A stretch of DNA of 41,116 bases from the NCBI GenBank assembly GCA_030685065.1, contig JAUXQH010000083.1, positions 1 to 41,116 on the forward strand, read 5' to 3'. This document shows, piece by piece, positions 25,608 to 33,332 of this stretch. The stretch comes from Pseudomonadota bacterium. Its GTDB lineage: Bacteria; Myxococcota_A; UBA796; SXON01. The notes beneath the pieces are model-generated. The model saw nothing but the letters and a program-made list of their open reading frames with translations, had not been told where the DNA came from and did not search any database. Each line of letters opens with the position of its first letter. Position 1 is the first letter of the stretch. Position numbers and translations under genes: made by a program.

Positions 25608-27239
25608 GTGAGGCCCCGGGTCCACGTCGAGCTGGTCACGGAGCTTCGAGCCCTCGTCGCGTTGCGGGCGGATTTCGATCGCCTGCTCGCGGTCACGCCC
25701 CTGGCGTCCGCGTTTCAGTCCCTCGCGTGGCTCGAGTCCTGTCGAGCCATCCCCGCGGACGGGGACGGCGCCCTCTTCGCGCTGGTCGTGCGCGCCGGGT
25801 CGGAGGTCATCGGCATCCTCCCAACCGAGCTCGGGCGCGGAGGGGGGCTTCGCTTTGTGGGCGAGACCGTCAGCAACTACTCCGGGCCCGTGTACGCCCC
25901 CGAACACGTGGCCGGGTTCGCGTCGGCGTGCGCCGGGTTCGTTTGGTCGGAGCGCCGGGTGTCGCTGCTCGATCTCGGCGGGCTGCGAGAGGGATCGCCC
26001 TTCCTCACCGCGCTCTGCGGCCACGAGCTTCCCGGTTGGAGCTCCGCGACCGAGGTCCAGACGGCGGTCTGCCCCTCCCTCGATCTCTCGCCGGGTTGGG
26101 ACGCGCTCTACGCCCGCCGCAAGGGCAAACAGCGGGCCAACTTCGCCCGCAAGTGGGACGCGCTCGAACGGCTCGGGAGGCTCGCGTATGTCGAGGTGTC
26201 GCACCCGTCGGACGCGATCGCGAGGCTGCCGGCCCTCTTCGACCTGTTCGCGGGGCGGTGGCAGGGCCGCCACGAGTCGGGCGGCTTCGCGGGCCGACGC
26301 CGGCGCTTCCAGGAGCGGGCGATCGGCGCGCTCGCCGAGGCCGGTCACCTCCGCCTCTCGGTCCTCGAGTTGGACGCCCGGGTGATCGCGTTCTCGTATG
26401 GCGTGTGGGGTGCCGCCGGCACGACAAGCTACGTCCTGGCTCACGACGATCGTCTGAACGTCTACTCGCCGGGCGCCCTCCTCCTGCTCCGCGTGCTCCA
26501 GAGCGCCTGCGCCCGGGGCGACCAGGAGTACGACTTCTCCATCGGCGTCGAAGCCTACAAGGACCGGTGGGCAACCGAGTCACGCCGGGTGTTCCGCGTG
26601 CTGCGCTGGCGCCATCACACGCGCGCGGCCCTCGTCGCGCGCGCCCACGCGGCCGGGACGCGCGCCTGGACCGCCGCCCGCTCGGTCAGCTGGCTGCGGG
26701 ATCTGCGCCGCGAGGGGCTCCGCCAGCTGATCCTGCCCACCTCGGGGACTCCGTCCCTCCCCGATGTACCCGGCCTCGCGGCGGGGAACGGCTCGACCTG
26801 GCACGTCTACCGTGTGGCAGCGGCAAACACGGCGGATGCGCATGTTTCACATCGAACCCTGTCCTACGAGGAGATGTCCCGACGACTGTCGCCACGGCTG
26901 CTCGATCTCGCGATGGATCGTGGTTTTCGGGGCGATGAGCTGGTGGCGCTCTCCGAGGATGAACGTCCGGTGGGCGTGGCCTGGCGCGCGAGCGCGGGAC
27001 GCCATGCGCTCGTCACGGGAGGGCTCGAGGTCCCGGCGAAGGTCCCCGTTTTCTACCATCCGGTCGCCACCGCCGACCGCGATCTCGCCAGCCTGCTTCG
27101 TGTCATCCCTCGGCTCGCCGACGGTGCGGCGGAGGCGCTCGTCGTCACCCCCCGCCTGCTGCCGGAGCTCGCGCCGTCGCCGCTACACAGCTTCGCCGCC
27201 GACCACCGCTTTCAGGTCCTCCAGACGCCCGGCACCTGA
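25608..27239 (+). CDS. CelD/BcsL-type GNAT acyltransferase with C-terminal extension
   Basis: A 543-residue protein of the Acetyltransf_6 (CelD/BcsL, FemAB-like) family, whose members acylate sugars or aminoacylate cell-wall precursors. The N-terminal half has the family pattern: FQSLAWLESCRA, LPTELGRGGGLRFVG, SNYSGPVY, then the GNAT core GWDALYARRKGKQRANFARK, SYVLAHDDRLNVYSPGALLL and YDFSIGVEAYKDRWA. A further 160 or so residues (about 385-543) are less typical, with GVAWRASAGRHALVTGG suggesting a second GNAT-like fold. The GTG at 25608 is chosen for the GGAGCGG upstream; a TTG at 25566 in the same frame is a weaker option. It is divergent from the glycosyltransferase and convergent with a second CelD-like gene, so it likely acylates the exopolysaccharide unit. 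Substrates are unknown. Confidence 0.8.
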   Translation: MRPRVHVELVTELRALVALRADFDRLLAVTPLASAFQSLAWLESCRAIPADGDGALFALVVRAGSEVIGILPTELGRGGGLRFVGETVSNYSGPVYAPEHVAGFASACAGFVWSERRVSLLDLGGLREGSPFLTALCGHELPGWSSATEVQTAVCPSLDLSPGWDALYARRKGKQRANFARKWDALERLGRLAYVEVSHPSDAIARLPALFDLFAGRWQGRHESGGFAGRRRRFQERAIGALAEAGHLRLSVLELDARVIAFSYGVWGAAGTTSYVLAHDDRLNVYSPGALLLLRVLQSACARGDQEYDFSIGVEAYKDRWATESRRVFRVLRWRHHTRAALVARAHAAGTRAWTAARSVSWLRDLRREGLRQLILPTSGTPSLPDVPGLAAGNGSTWHVYRVAAANTADAHVSHRTLSYEEMSRRLSPRLLDLAMDRGFRGDELVALSEDERPVGVAWRASAGRHALVTGGLEVPAKVPVFYHPVATADRDLASLLRVIPRLADGAAEALVVTPRLLPELAPSPLHSFAADHRFQVLQTPGT

Positions 27240-27275
27240 CGAGCCGCACGAGGCGGAGGGTCACGGCACGCTCCT

Positions 27276-28448
27276 TCAGCCTCGGAGCGCCGCGCCCAGC
27301 TGCCGGAGTGGGCGCTGGACGGACGGGGGTAGGCCCCGCATCCACGCGCGCGTGGCCGCCGCGAGCCCCTGAAGAGGCGCCCCGATGGCGACCAGCCCCC
27401 TCCCAAACCGGGACGCGTGCACCAGCTCGGCCTCCCGGATGACACGGCGCTCGGCCCAGAGCGTGCTGGGCGCGGCCGCGTAGTCGGACGCGGCGCAGCT
27501 GTCCGCCCAGGTCGTGGTCGGATCCGCGAGGAGCCGCTGAAGGACCTCGAGCTCCACCTGCACGCCGGGCGAGTACGCGCTGTAATCCTCATCGTATGCG
27601 ATCTTGAACGCGAACACCGCGCCCGCCGAGCGCAGGCTGATGGCCATGGCGATGGGGGCTCCGTTCAGGGTGAGCGCGAGCAGCTCGAGCCGGTGCCGCT
27701 CCCCGTTGCGTCGCGCCACGGCCTGCAGAAAGGCCCGATCCTTCGCGCCCGAAGCGATCGACGTGCCCGCCTCTCCCTTCCAACCACGGTCCTCGAGCTG
27801 AAGGAACCGCGGGAGCCAGAGGTCCAGCTCGGCTTGGGTGCTCGCCCCGACGACAGCGACCTCGCCGAGGTCGCCCAGGCGCTTCCGCTTCCGGCGGAGC
27901 TCGCTCCGACGCTTCGCTGGGACCGTGGCTTCGAGGTAGCGAGCAGGGGGGAGGCCGGCGACCACGAACGGACGATCATAGCCGCCGGTCGTCCGAAGAA
28001 AGCGATTGTTCTCCCCACAAGACGCCTCGACCGCGCGATCGAACGCACCGCCGCCGACGTGACCGGGGAGCTGCAGGAACCGCCCGGCCCCTCCAGCGGC
28101 GTCGAGCCAGCCGAACAGCGCCGCGACCGCGGCGTCGGCGAACCCGCTTCGCAGGATCGGTGTCGACAGGAAGCAGTAGCGGTGCCGCCACATGCTGAAG
28201 TGGGGGGACGGGATGGCGAGCGACCAACGGTGGCGCTCGAGCGGCACGACTCCGATCAGCCGGTCATCATCCGACCGGATGAAGAGGATCCGGACGTCAC
28301 TCCCGAGGGCGAGCTGCTCCATGGCGGGGAGGAGCACGAAGGGCTCATAGAACACGTTGGGCTCGGCCGTGTCCGCCGCGAGCTCCGCCCACTCGGGAAC
28401 CCCGCGCAAGAGCTCGTCCACGCGCGTCGCGACCGTGACGGACGTCAT
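27276..28448 (-). CDS. Second CelD/BcsL-type GNAT acyltransferase
   Basis: A 390-residue cytoplasmic protein of the same Acetyltransf_6 family. It contains FYEPFVLLPAMEQLA, LIGVVPLERHRW, ARYLEATVPAKRRSELRRKRKRLGDLG with the basic stretch that precedes the GNAT core, then LALTLNGAPIAMAISL, FKIAYDEDYSAYSPGVQVELEVL and WADSCAASDYAAAPSTLWAERR, equivalent to the segment that closes the acceptor site. The ATG at 28448 overlaps the stop of the oxygenase gene as ATGA and follows GGGAGG by 5 nt, so the two proteins are probably made together. The family often appears in polysaccharide loci. Whether it transfers acetyl, longer acyl or aminoacyl groups is unknown. It is clearly diverged from the neighbouring gene at 25608 and is not a recent duplicate. 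Confidence 0.82.
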   Translation of the reverse strand: MTSVTVATRVDELLRGVPEWAELAADTAEPNVFYEPFVLLPAMEQLALGSDVRILFIRSDDDRLIGVVPLERHRWSLAIPSPHFSMWRHRYCFLSTPILRSGFADAAVAALFGWLDAAGGAGRFLQLPGHVGGGAFDRAVEASCGENNRFLRTTGGYDRPFVVAGLPPARYLEATVPAKRRSELRRKRKRLGDLGEVAVVGASTQAELDLWLPRFLQLEDRGWKGEAGTSIASGAKDRAFLQAVARRNGERHRLELLALTLNGAPIAMAISLRSAGAVFAFKIAYDEDYSAYSPGVQVELEVLQRLLADPTTTWADSCAASDYAAAPSTLWAERRVIREAELVHASRFGRGLVAIGAPLQGLAAATRAWMRGLPPSVQRPLRQLGAALRG

Positions 28449-29437
28449 TCCGTCCTCCCGCGGGCGAGGGCCTCCCGCGCGCCGTTCGCGACACGGTAGA
28501 GCCGTGGCAGATCCAATCGGAGCGTATTCCACGCCTTGCGCAGGAGGGTGCTCTCATCCCGTTGCAGCACGATCTCCACATCGTTCACGACCGTGCTGCG
28601 CGATCCGGTACGGGCGCCCGTGTTCCACTGCCAGGACTGGGAGCGGGGCACGTAGTGGGCGGTGAACGAGCGGCGCGAGAACCGCGGCTCCGTGGTCGGC
28701 AGGCTCCCATGAATGGTGAGCGACGTCCACAGGATCGCATCCCCCTGTCGGAGCCCGGGAGCCACACAGTCGAGCGGACCGTTCCGCACGAACTCCGCCA
28801 TGCGGGCCTTGTAGGCCACACCGTGGGGCTCGGCTCTCTCCCCGGCCACCGCGATCCGATGGCTGCCGGGGACGACGTAGAACCGCCCCGCCCCCGGATG
28901 GATGTCTTCCGCCGCGACCCAGACCCCGATCATCGTCCCCGGCCGCTGCGCGTCGAAGTAGGAGCCGTCCCGATGGGCCCAGGTCGCCTGGTTGCCATCG
29001 AAGTACATCGTATAGACGGCCCGCCCCGGCTCCCCCAAGAGGACCTCGAGGGCCCGCTGGATCGTTGGCTGGGTGAGCACATCGAGCCCGAGCGCCTTGA
29101 AGCGCGGGTGGCGCCTCGAGGAGAGATCCTGCAGGTTCATGATGGGGAACTTCATGAATCCGGCGTCCGTGTACACATGACGCTCGAACTTGCCCGTCGC
29201 GTGGCGCTCGAACCAGGCGTCTCTGTCGGGAAGGACCTCCTCGCGGAACGCCTGCACAGCCCGCTGGCAGGCTGCGGCGGGGACCGCGCGGCGGACGACC
29301 ACGAAGCCCTCGCGCTCGAACCAGCTCCGGAACGCCTCGGGCTGCTCGGGCGCGGGGTAGTCCCCGTCCGGCCCGATGCCCCGGGGGGCGCAGAGGACCT
29401 CCTCGCGCGGCTGCGAGCGCTCGGGACCGCGCGTCAT
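28445..29437 (-). CDS. Phytanoyl-CoA dioxygenase (PhyH)-like Fe(II)/2-oxoglutarate oxygenase
   Basis: A 330-residue cupin-fold oxygenase of the PhyH family, which hydroxylates diverse small molecules and acyl groups with Fe(II), O2 and 2-oxoglutarate. The fold begins WFEREGFVVVRRAVP. The iron site is WAHRDGSYFD (HxD) plus a distal His in TIHGSLPTTEPRFS. The following RRSFTAHYVP supplies the Arg expected to bind 2-oxoglutarate. GTMIGVWVAAEDIHPGAGRFYVVPGSH is the family-typical central segment. The ATG at 29437 lacks a clear Shine-Dalgarno sequence. Its ATGA coupling with an acyltransferase suggests that it hydroxylates either the acyl group or the sugar being modified; that is inference. It is the outermost gene of the polysaccharide locus. 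Confidence 0.85.
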   Translation of the reverse strand: MTRGPERSQPREEVLCAPRGIGPDGDYPAPEQPEAFRSWFEREGFVVVRRAVPAAACQRAVQAFREEVLPDRDAWFERHATGKFERHVYTDAGFMKFPIMNLQDLSSRRHPRFKALGLDVLTQPTIQRALEVLLGEPGRAVYTMYFDGNQATWAHRDGSYFDAQRPGTMIGVWVAAEDIHPGAGRFYVVPGSHRIAVAGERAEPHGVAYKARMAEFVRNGPLDCVAPGLRQGDAILWTSLTIHGSLPTTEPRFSRRSFTAHYVPRSQSWQWNTGARTGSRSTVVNDVEIVLQRDESTLLRKAWNTLRLDLPRLYRVANGAREALARGRTE

Positions 29438-29588
29438 CGTACTTCGGCCAGGAGCGCATCCTGGAGGGGGAAGAGGTTGGGCATGAGGGAGTGGATAGGC
29501 ACAGGTTTTGTCACCGGCGATGGCCGATCACGCGGTGTGTCGAGGCCGCCTTGCGAAGGATGGTCCCGCGGGCCAAGTTGGGCTCGAG
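29438..29588. other. 151-bp divergent intergenic region
   Basis: This must hold promoters for the oxygenase (-) and the small lipoprotein (+). A TTGTCA (29508-29513) and its minus-strand counterpart GTGACA look like -35 boxes, but no -10 box lies at the right distance on either strand. Nothing else is recognised. Confidence 0.3.
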
Positions 29589-29912
29589 GTGTCCTTGCTC
29601 CAGCTCTTGCTCCTGCTCGTCTCCGGCTGCGCCACGAGCCCCTACGCCGGCTCCTGTCTGAACCCGGACACGGACCTGTGCCTCGAGTACACGACACCGA
29701 CCTTCGACGCGTTCACCGTCCGCGCCAGCTGCATCTACGAGTACGCCGCGGGCGAGTGCCCGCGGGACGATGCGTTCCTCGGCACGTGCCCGTCGCCGAC
29801 CCTCGACGGCCAGGAGCCGTCCATCATCTACGCCTACTACACCCCCGGCTTCGACGCCGCGAGCGCGGAGACGGCGTGCGGCGTGATCGGCGGAGCGTGG
29901 GAGCCGGCGTGA
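29589..29912 (+). CDS. Small Cys-rich lipoprotein, unknown function
   Basis: A 107-residue lipoprotein. The GTG at 29589 starts a compact signal peptide, VSLLQLLLLLVSGC, with lipobox VSGC. The mature part is rich in Cys (SCLNPDTDLC, ASCIYEYAAGECP, GTCPSP, ETACGVIGGAWEP) and probably disulfide-bonded in the periplasm or on the surface. The frame extends to an ATG at 29508, but that would place 27 polar residues before the signal peptide. It ends 7 bp from the convergent arylsulfotransferase-like gene. No family is recognised. Confidence 0.6.
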   Translation: MSLLQLLLLLVSGCATSPYAGSCLNPDTDLCLEYTTPTFDAFTVRASCIYEYAAGECPRDDAFLGTCPSPTLDGQEPSIIYAYYTPGFDAASAETACGVIGGAWEPA

Positions 29913-29919
29913 GCTGACC

Positions 29920-31311
29920 TCACGGGGGGGTGAGCGTGGGCACCCGGGTGGAGAAGCCCACCCCCGCGCCGAACGCCGTGTTCACCCTCCAGGCGGAGGT
30001 GCCGTCGGGTGTCACCTCGTCGAGCTGGCCGGCGGTGGTCCAGGAGACGAGCGTGTTCCCCCCTGGGAGGCGCTCGGCGCCGCCCAGGTAGGGCACGAGC
30101 AGGCACCCGTCGGAGGTGTGGTGCCAGCGGAGCGACGCCTCCCAGCTCGCCTCGTCCAGTTGGATCTCGTCCGCGGAGGAGCACCCGCTCTCCTCGTCGA
30201 ACGTCCCGCGGTTGAAGACCAGCAGCCCGCCCTCTAGCGGCTGGACGCTGTGGGGGAGCTCGAGAAATTCGTCCGCTTGCGGGTTCGCGAAGTCCCCCGT
30301 CCCGCCGTCGGTCAACGACCAGAGTTGGTCCCCGGTACGGCGGTCGATCTTCACCACCGTGCTCTGATACGTCATTGTCAGGTAATACACATCCTCCACC
30401 TCGTCGTAGGCCAGGCCGTTGATGTGGCTCCAGTCCTCGACCTCGGGATCGGGCGCGTAGTAACGATTGTACTCCTTGGTGAGATCGGGCGTGAAGTGAT
30501 CCCACGCGTTCCACACCACACGCTCGGTGCCGTCCGGGGCCCGCTCGATCAGCCTGTCACCCATCAGCTTGCGTCCGTCGATCTCGCGCAGGTCGTACCC
30601 GAAGGAGGCGTAGCCGCCCGGGGTGTACTCGACAAAATCGATGTGGCCCTCGGTGACACCGCCCTCTTCGACCGTGCCGCCGTCGAGCGACACCCGGAAC
30701 ACCACCCCCGTCTGCCCCACCATCGACGCCCCCCGGTTGTAGAGGATGGCCTTCCCGTCGAGCGAGAGGCGCGCCCGCGAGAGCGGCGCCGGGAGCACGC
30801 CGTCCGAGGTCGGCCACGCCCAGACGACGCGCCCGCGGCGGTCGAGCGCGACCACGCCGACGCCCCCCGTCACGAAGATCGGGAGGACGGTGAAGCCCGG
30901 CTCGGCGGCCTCGGGGGACTCGGCGGACCACGTCAGGTCGGGCACCCAGGAGGGGCTCGCCGCGGTCGTCGTCACGGCCTCGTCGGAGCCGACGCCGCCC
31001 GTGAGGCCCTCCACCAGCACCCGCACCTCCGTCAGCGCCGGCAGGCCGACGAGCTGGACCGCATGGTCCACGTCCTCGACCGCCTCCTCCACGACCACGG
31101 TCCCGTCCGCGAACGAGGCGGTCACCCGCGCCCGCGAGGGCTCCGCGGTGGTCCAGCGGACGTTCAGTACGGTCGCGATGACCGCCGGCTCGAGATGGAC
31201 GCCGTCCACGGTGAGGCTGTTCTCCACGACCGCCACATCCGTGTCGACCTCGGTGTCAACGTCGGAGGGAGGGTCGGACGGTCCGGCGCAGGCCAACAGA
31301 AGGGTGAGCAT
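29920..31311 (-). CDS. Arylsulfotransferase (ASST)-like beta-propeller lipoprotein
   Basis: A 463-residue lipoprotein (signal MLTLLLAC with an Asp-rich linker after the Cys). An N-terminal Ig-like domain (about 30-120, RWTTAEPSRARVTASF, with EVRVLVEGL) is followed by a propeller. The propeller carries VVALDRRGRVVWAWP, DWSHINGLAYDEVEDVYYLTM (His296), VVKIDRRTGDQLWSLTDGG, ELPHSVQPLEGGLLVFNRG (His354) and RLPGGNTLVSW. This order matches the arylsulfotransferase family, which moves sulfate between phenolic compounds without PAPS in the periplasm; many relatives are uncharacterised. His296 or His354 would be the sulfated residue, by analogy only. The ATG at 31311 gives the signal peptide; the frame is open 24 codons further. 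It is probably co-transcribed with the two lipoprotein genes upstream. Confidence 0.78.
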   Translation of the reverse strand: MLTLLLACAGPSDPPSDVDTEVDTDVAVVENSLTVDGVHLEPAVIATVLNVRWTTAEPSRARVTASFADGTVVVEEAVEDVDHAVQLVGLPALTEVRVLVEGLTGGVGSDEAVTTTAASPSWVPDLTWSAESPEAAEPGFTVLPIFVTGGVGVVALDRRGRVVWAWPTSDGVLPAPLSRARLSLDGKAILYNRGASMVGQTGVVFRVSLDGGTVEEGGVTEGHIDFVEYTPGGYASFGYDLREIDGRKLMGDRLIERAPDGTERVVWNAWDHFTPDLTKEYNRYYAPDPEVEDWSHINGLAYDEVEDVYYLTMTYQSTVVKIDRRTGDQLWSLTDGGTGDFANPQADEFLELPHSVQPLEGGLLVFNRGTFDEESGCSSADEIQLDEASWEASLRWHHTSDGCLLVPYLGGAERLPGGNTLVSWTTAGQLDEVTPDGTSAWRVNTAFGAGVGFSTRVPTLTPP

Positions 31312-31385
31312 CGCTTGTTCAATGCCCGATGCCACACCCAATGCTGTGAGGGATTCGTCAGGACCGCGCGCGGGAGCGGGCAACC

Positions 31386-32522
31386 CTACGGCCGCCCGAC
31401 TCCGAGGCCCGCGAGCTCACCGACGAAGCGCTCGTAGAGCACGTACACGTGCGCGCCGTCCACGATGGCCCGGGTGCCCGAGTGGAGGCCCGCCGACGCG
31501 GTGTGCTCGATCTCGCGGCGCCACGACACCTCGCCATCGAGCAGCGAGCGCGCCTCGAGCGGATCGGCGCCCCCGCCGAGCAGTCCGCCCCCGGAGAGGG
31601 TGGTGTACACGCGCTCGTGATCCCCGGCGATGGCAACGATGCTCCCCGCGGGCTTCTGCAGCCAGGCGTTGGGGCCCATGACCGCGACTTCGAGGCCGTT
31701 GGTCAGGACGGCGCCGCCGCCCGGCAGGATCGCAAAATCACGCCAGCTCGCGGAGCCCGCGGGGACAGCTACCTCCGTCGCGCACGGCGGGGCGAGCCCA
31801 GCCGCGCTCGGAGAGCAGGCCGCGGGATCCATGCGATAGAGGCGCCCGGCGTCGAGGATCAGCGGATGGTCGCCCTGCAACGTGGGCCCGCTCGGCTCTT
31901 CGGCGGCGAACTGGGCGCGCACGGTCCCGTCGGGCGCCTCGACCCGGATGACCCGGTCGTAGCCCTTGGCGGCCGCGATGACGCGGTATCCGCCCTTCGT
32001 GACGACAAAGGCGGAGGGGTGGTACCAGGCGTCCAGCTCGCTCGAGGGGGTGAGGCATCCCGGGGCGCGAGCGGCGCAGGCCGCCTCGTCCAACACGAAG
32101 AGCCGGGAGCTGTCGAGGTAGACCTCGGCGCCGCGCGGGGTCGCGTTGCCCGGCCCCGTGAGGGCGGCGCCCGACTCCTCACGCGGCCAGGTGACGACGG
32201 GCGACACGTCCCAGCGAGGCTCCCCGCTCGCCGGATCCAGACAGACCAGCCCGTCGCCATTGCCGATGAGCAGGCAGCCGCTGGGCAGGAAGGCGTGCCA
32301 TCCGCCGGTGCCGGCCGTGGCGTGCTCCCACAGGAGCTTGCCGTCCTTCACCGCGTAGGCGGTGGTCTCGCCGATCGCGAAGAGGGTCCCGCCGCGCCCC
32401 TCCGCGCTCTGGGGTTCTTCCGCGAGGACGAGCGTCCAGCCGAAGGGGGGAGGCTCGGACGATGCCCCACCGGGGAGGCAACAACCGGCGAGGAGGGGGA
32501 GGACGGCGAGGATCGAGCGCAT
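31386..32522 (-). CDS. PQQ-like beta-propeller lipoprotein
   Basis: A 378-residue exported protein with lipobox LLAGC (Cys14, followed by a second Cys). The body has repeated blade-like units: LFAIGETTAYAVKDGKLLWEHA, CLLIGNGDGLVCLDPASGEPRWDV, SSRLFVLDEAACAARAPGC, YRVIAAAKGYDRVIRVEAPDG, GSIVAIAGDHERVYTTLSGGG and EARSLLDGEVSWRREIE. The pattern 'hydrophobic strand, D-x-x-(S/T)G-x-x-x-W' is that of PQQ or quinoprotein-type propellers, which are usually scaffolds (as in BamB) rather than enzymes when the quinone ligands are lacking. Several Cys pairs could form disulfides. It lies 4 bp after the DSDAD lipoprotein gene and 74 bp before the arylsulfotransferase-like gene. Its function is unknown. 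Confidence 0.72.
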   Translation of the reverse strand: MRSILAVLPLLAGCCLPGGASSEPPPFGWTLVLAEEPQSAEGRGGTLFAIGETTAYAVKDGKLLWEHATAGTGGWHAFLPSGCLLIGNGDGLVCLDPASGEPRWDVSPVVTWPREESGAALTGPGNATPRGAEVYLDSSRLFVLDEAACAARAPGCLTPSSELDAWYHPSAFVVTKGGYRVIAAAKGYDRVIRVEAPDGTVRAQFAAEEPSGPTLQGDHPLILDAGRLYRMDPAACSPSAAGLAPPCATEVAVPAGSASWRDFAILPGGGAVLTNGLEVAVMGPNAWLQKPAGSIVAIAGDHERVYTTLSGGGLLGGGADPLEARSLLDGEVSWRREIEHTASAGLHSGTRAIVDGAHVYVLYERFVGELAGLGVGRP

Positions 32523-32526
32523 CCGA

Positions 32527-33162
32527 TCACTCGGCCATGAGCTGGACCGTTCCGTCGAACTCGATCTCCTCGCCGCGAGGATCGACGACCGATCCCCGCC
32601 ACAGCAGGGTGACGCCGCGCGTGGTGAACTCCCCCAGCAGCTCGAACGTCTCGATCCCGCCGTCGGGGGCGGTCTGGCCGATCGTCCCGGTGAACGAGTT
32701 GTCCGCCGCGACGGTCCCGCTGAGGGTCAGGACCACCTCGCCCGGGGGCCCCGGATCGCCCGGACCGTCGGGAGCAGGGGGAACCTCGCCGCCGTCGGGC
32801 CCCCCCTCGGAGGCGCAGTTGCCCTCCCCGATCGCATCCCCCGCGGCGTCCACGGTGAGGGTGGCCTCCCCCATGCAGAGCTGAAACGCGGCGCCGTCGG
32901 GGCTCACGACGGTGATGCCGCTGGTGCCGGAGTAGGAGCCGGCCCACGCGCTGGCGTCGGCGTCGGTGTCGGCATCGCTGTCGGCGTCACTGTCGGCGTC
33001 ACTGTCGGCATCGCTGTCCGCATCGCTGTCCGCGTCCGTGTCACTGTCTCCCTCGCTCGCGGTGTCCGCCTTGTCGTCGAGCGAGATGGCCGCCGCGCCG
33101 CAGCCGAACAGCGCGAGCAGCGGGAGGACCAGGAGGAGGGAGGAGCCGGACAGCGTGCGCAT
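32527..33162 (-). CDS. Lipoprotein with a DSDAD acidic tether
   Basis: A 211-residue lipoprotein, first gene of a probable three-gene operon. The ATG at 33162 follows GGAG by 7 nt. The signal peptide ends in LFGC. After the Cys comes LDDKADT and then an almost pure Asp/Ser/Ala stretch of about 30 residues (repeats of DSDA), a highly charged and likely calcium-responsive spacer. The C-terminal part (about 75-211) is a predicted beta-rich domain: AGSYSGTSGITVV, ATLTVDAAGDAIGEGNC, VVLTLSGTVAADNSFTGTIGQ and GVTLLWRGSVVD. It resembles the small beta-barrel lipoprotein domains found in many myxobacterial proteins, but no named family is certain. A Pro/Gly-rich loop interrupts it near residue 125. 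Confidence 0.75.
   Translation of the reverse strand: MRTLSGSSLLLVLPLLALFGCGAAAISLDDKADTASEGDSDTDADSDADSDADSDADSDADSDADTDADASAWAGSYSGTSGITVVSPDGAAFQLCMGEATLTVDAAGDAIGEGNCASEGGPDGGEVPPAPDGPGDPGPPGEVVLTLSGTVAADNSFTGTIGQTAPDGGIETFELLGEFTTRGVTLLWRGSVVDPRGEEIEFDGTVQLMAE
32953..33049 (-). repeat. DSDAD-coding tandem repeat (6/12-bp period)
   Basis: Imperfect 12-bp units coding DSDA, with GAC in every other codon and alternating Ser, Ala and Thr codons, run through the acidic tether. All length changes in 6- or 12-bp steps stay in frame, so slippage would alter tether length rather than switch the gene off. Confidence 0.85.
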
Positions 33163-33332
33163 GGGATGTCTCCGCGGGCGAGAATGTGCCACGTCCGCAG
33201 CGCTGAGGCAGAATCTTTTTCGCGGGAGCGCAGGACGCCCCGCCTCACGCCGGTGGGTAACTTCGCGGATGTCGCTCCGCGCCGCCAGGTCCGCGCCGGC
33301 CGGTTCGACCCCTCGCCGGCATAGCAGGCTGC
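33163..33332. other. 170-bp divergent intergenic region
   Basis: It separates the DSDAD lipoprotein operon (-) from the membrane-protein gene (+). A GGAG for the minus-strand gene is visible near 33173. No convincing promoter pair was found on either strand. A weak TAGCAG lies 5 nt before the plus-strand ATG. Confidence 0.3.

Noticed and set aside
29438..29588. GTGACA / TTGTCA as -35 boxes of divergent promoters
   Set aside because: No -10 box at 16-19 bp on either strand.
33177..33192. Sigma-54-like promoter (TGGCAC on the minus strand) before the DSDAD lipoprotein
   Set aside because: The required GC element lies at the wrong distance (GG-N9-GC instead of N10) and the TTGC block is absent.
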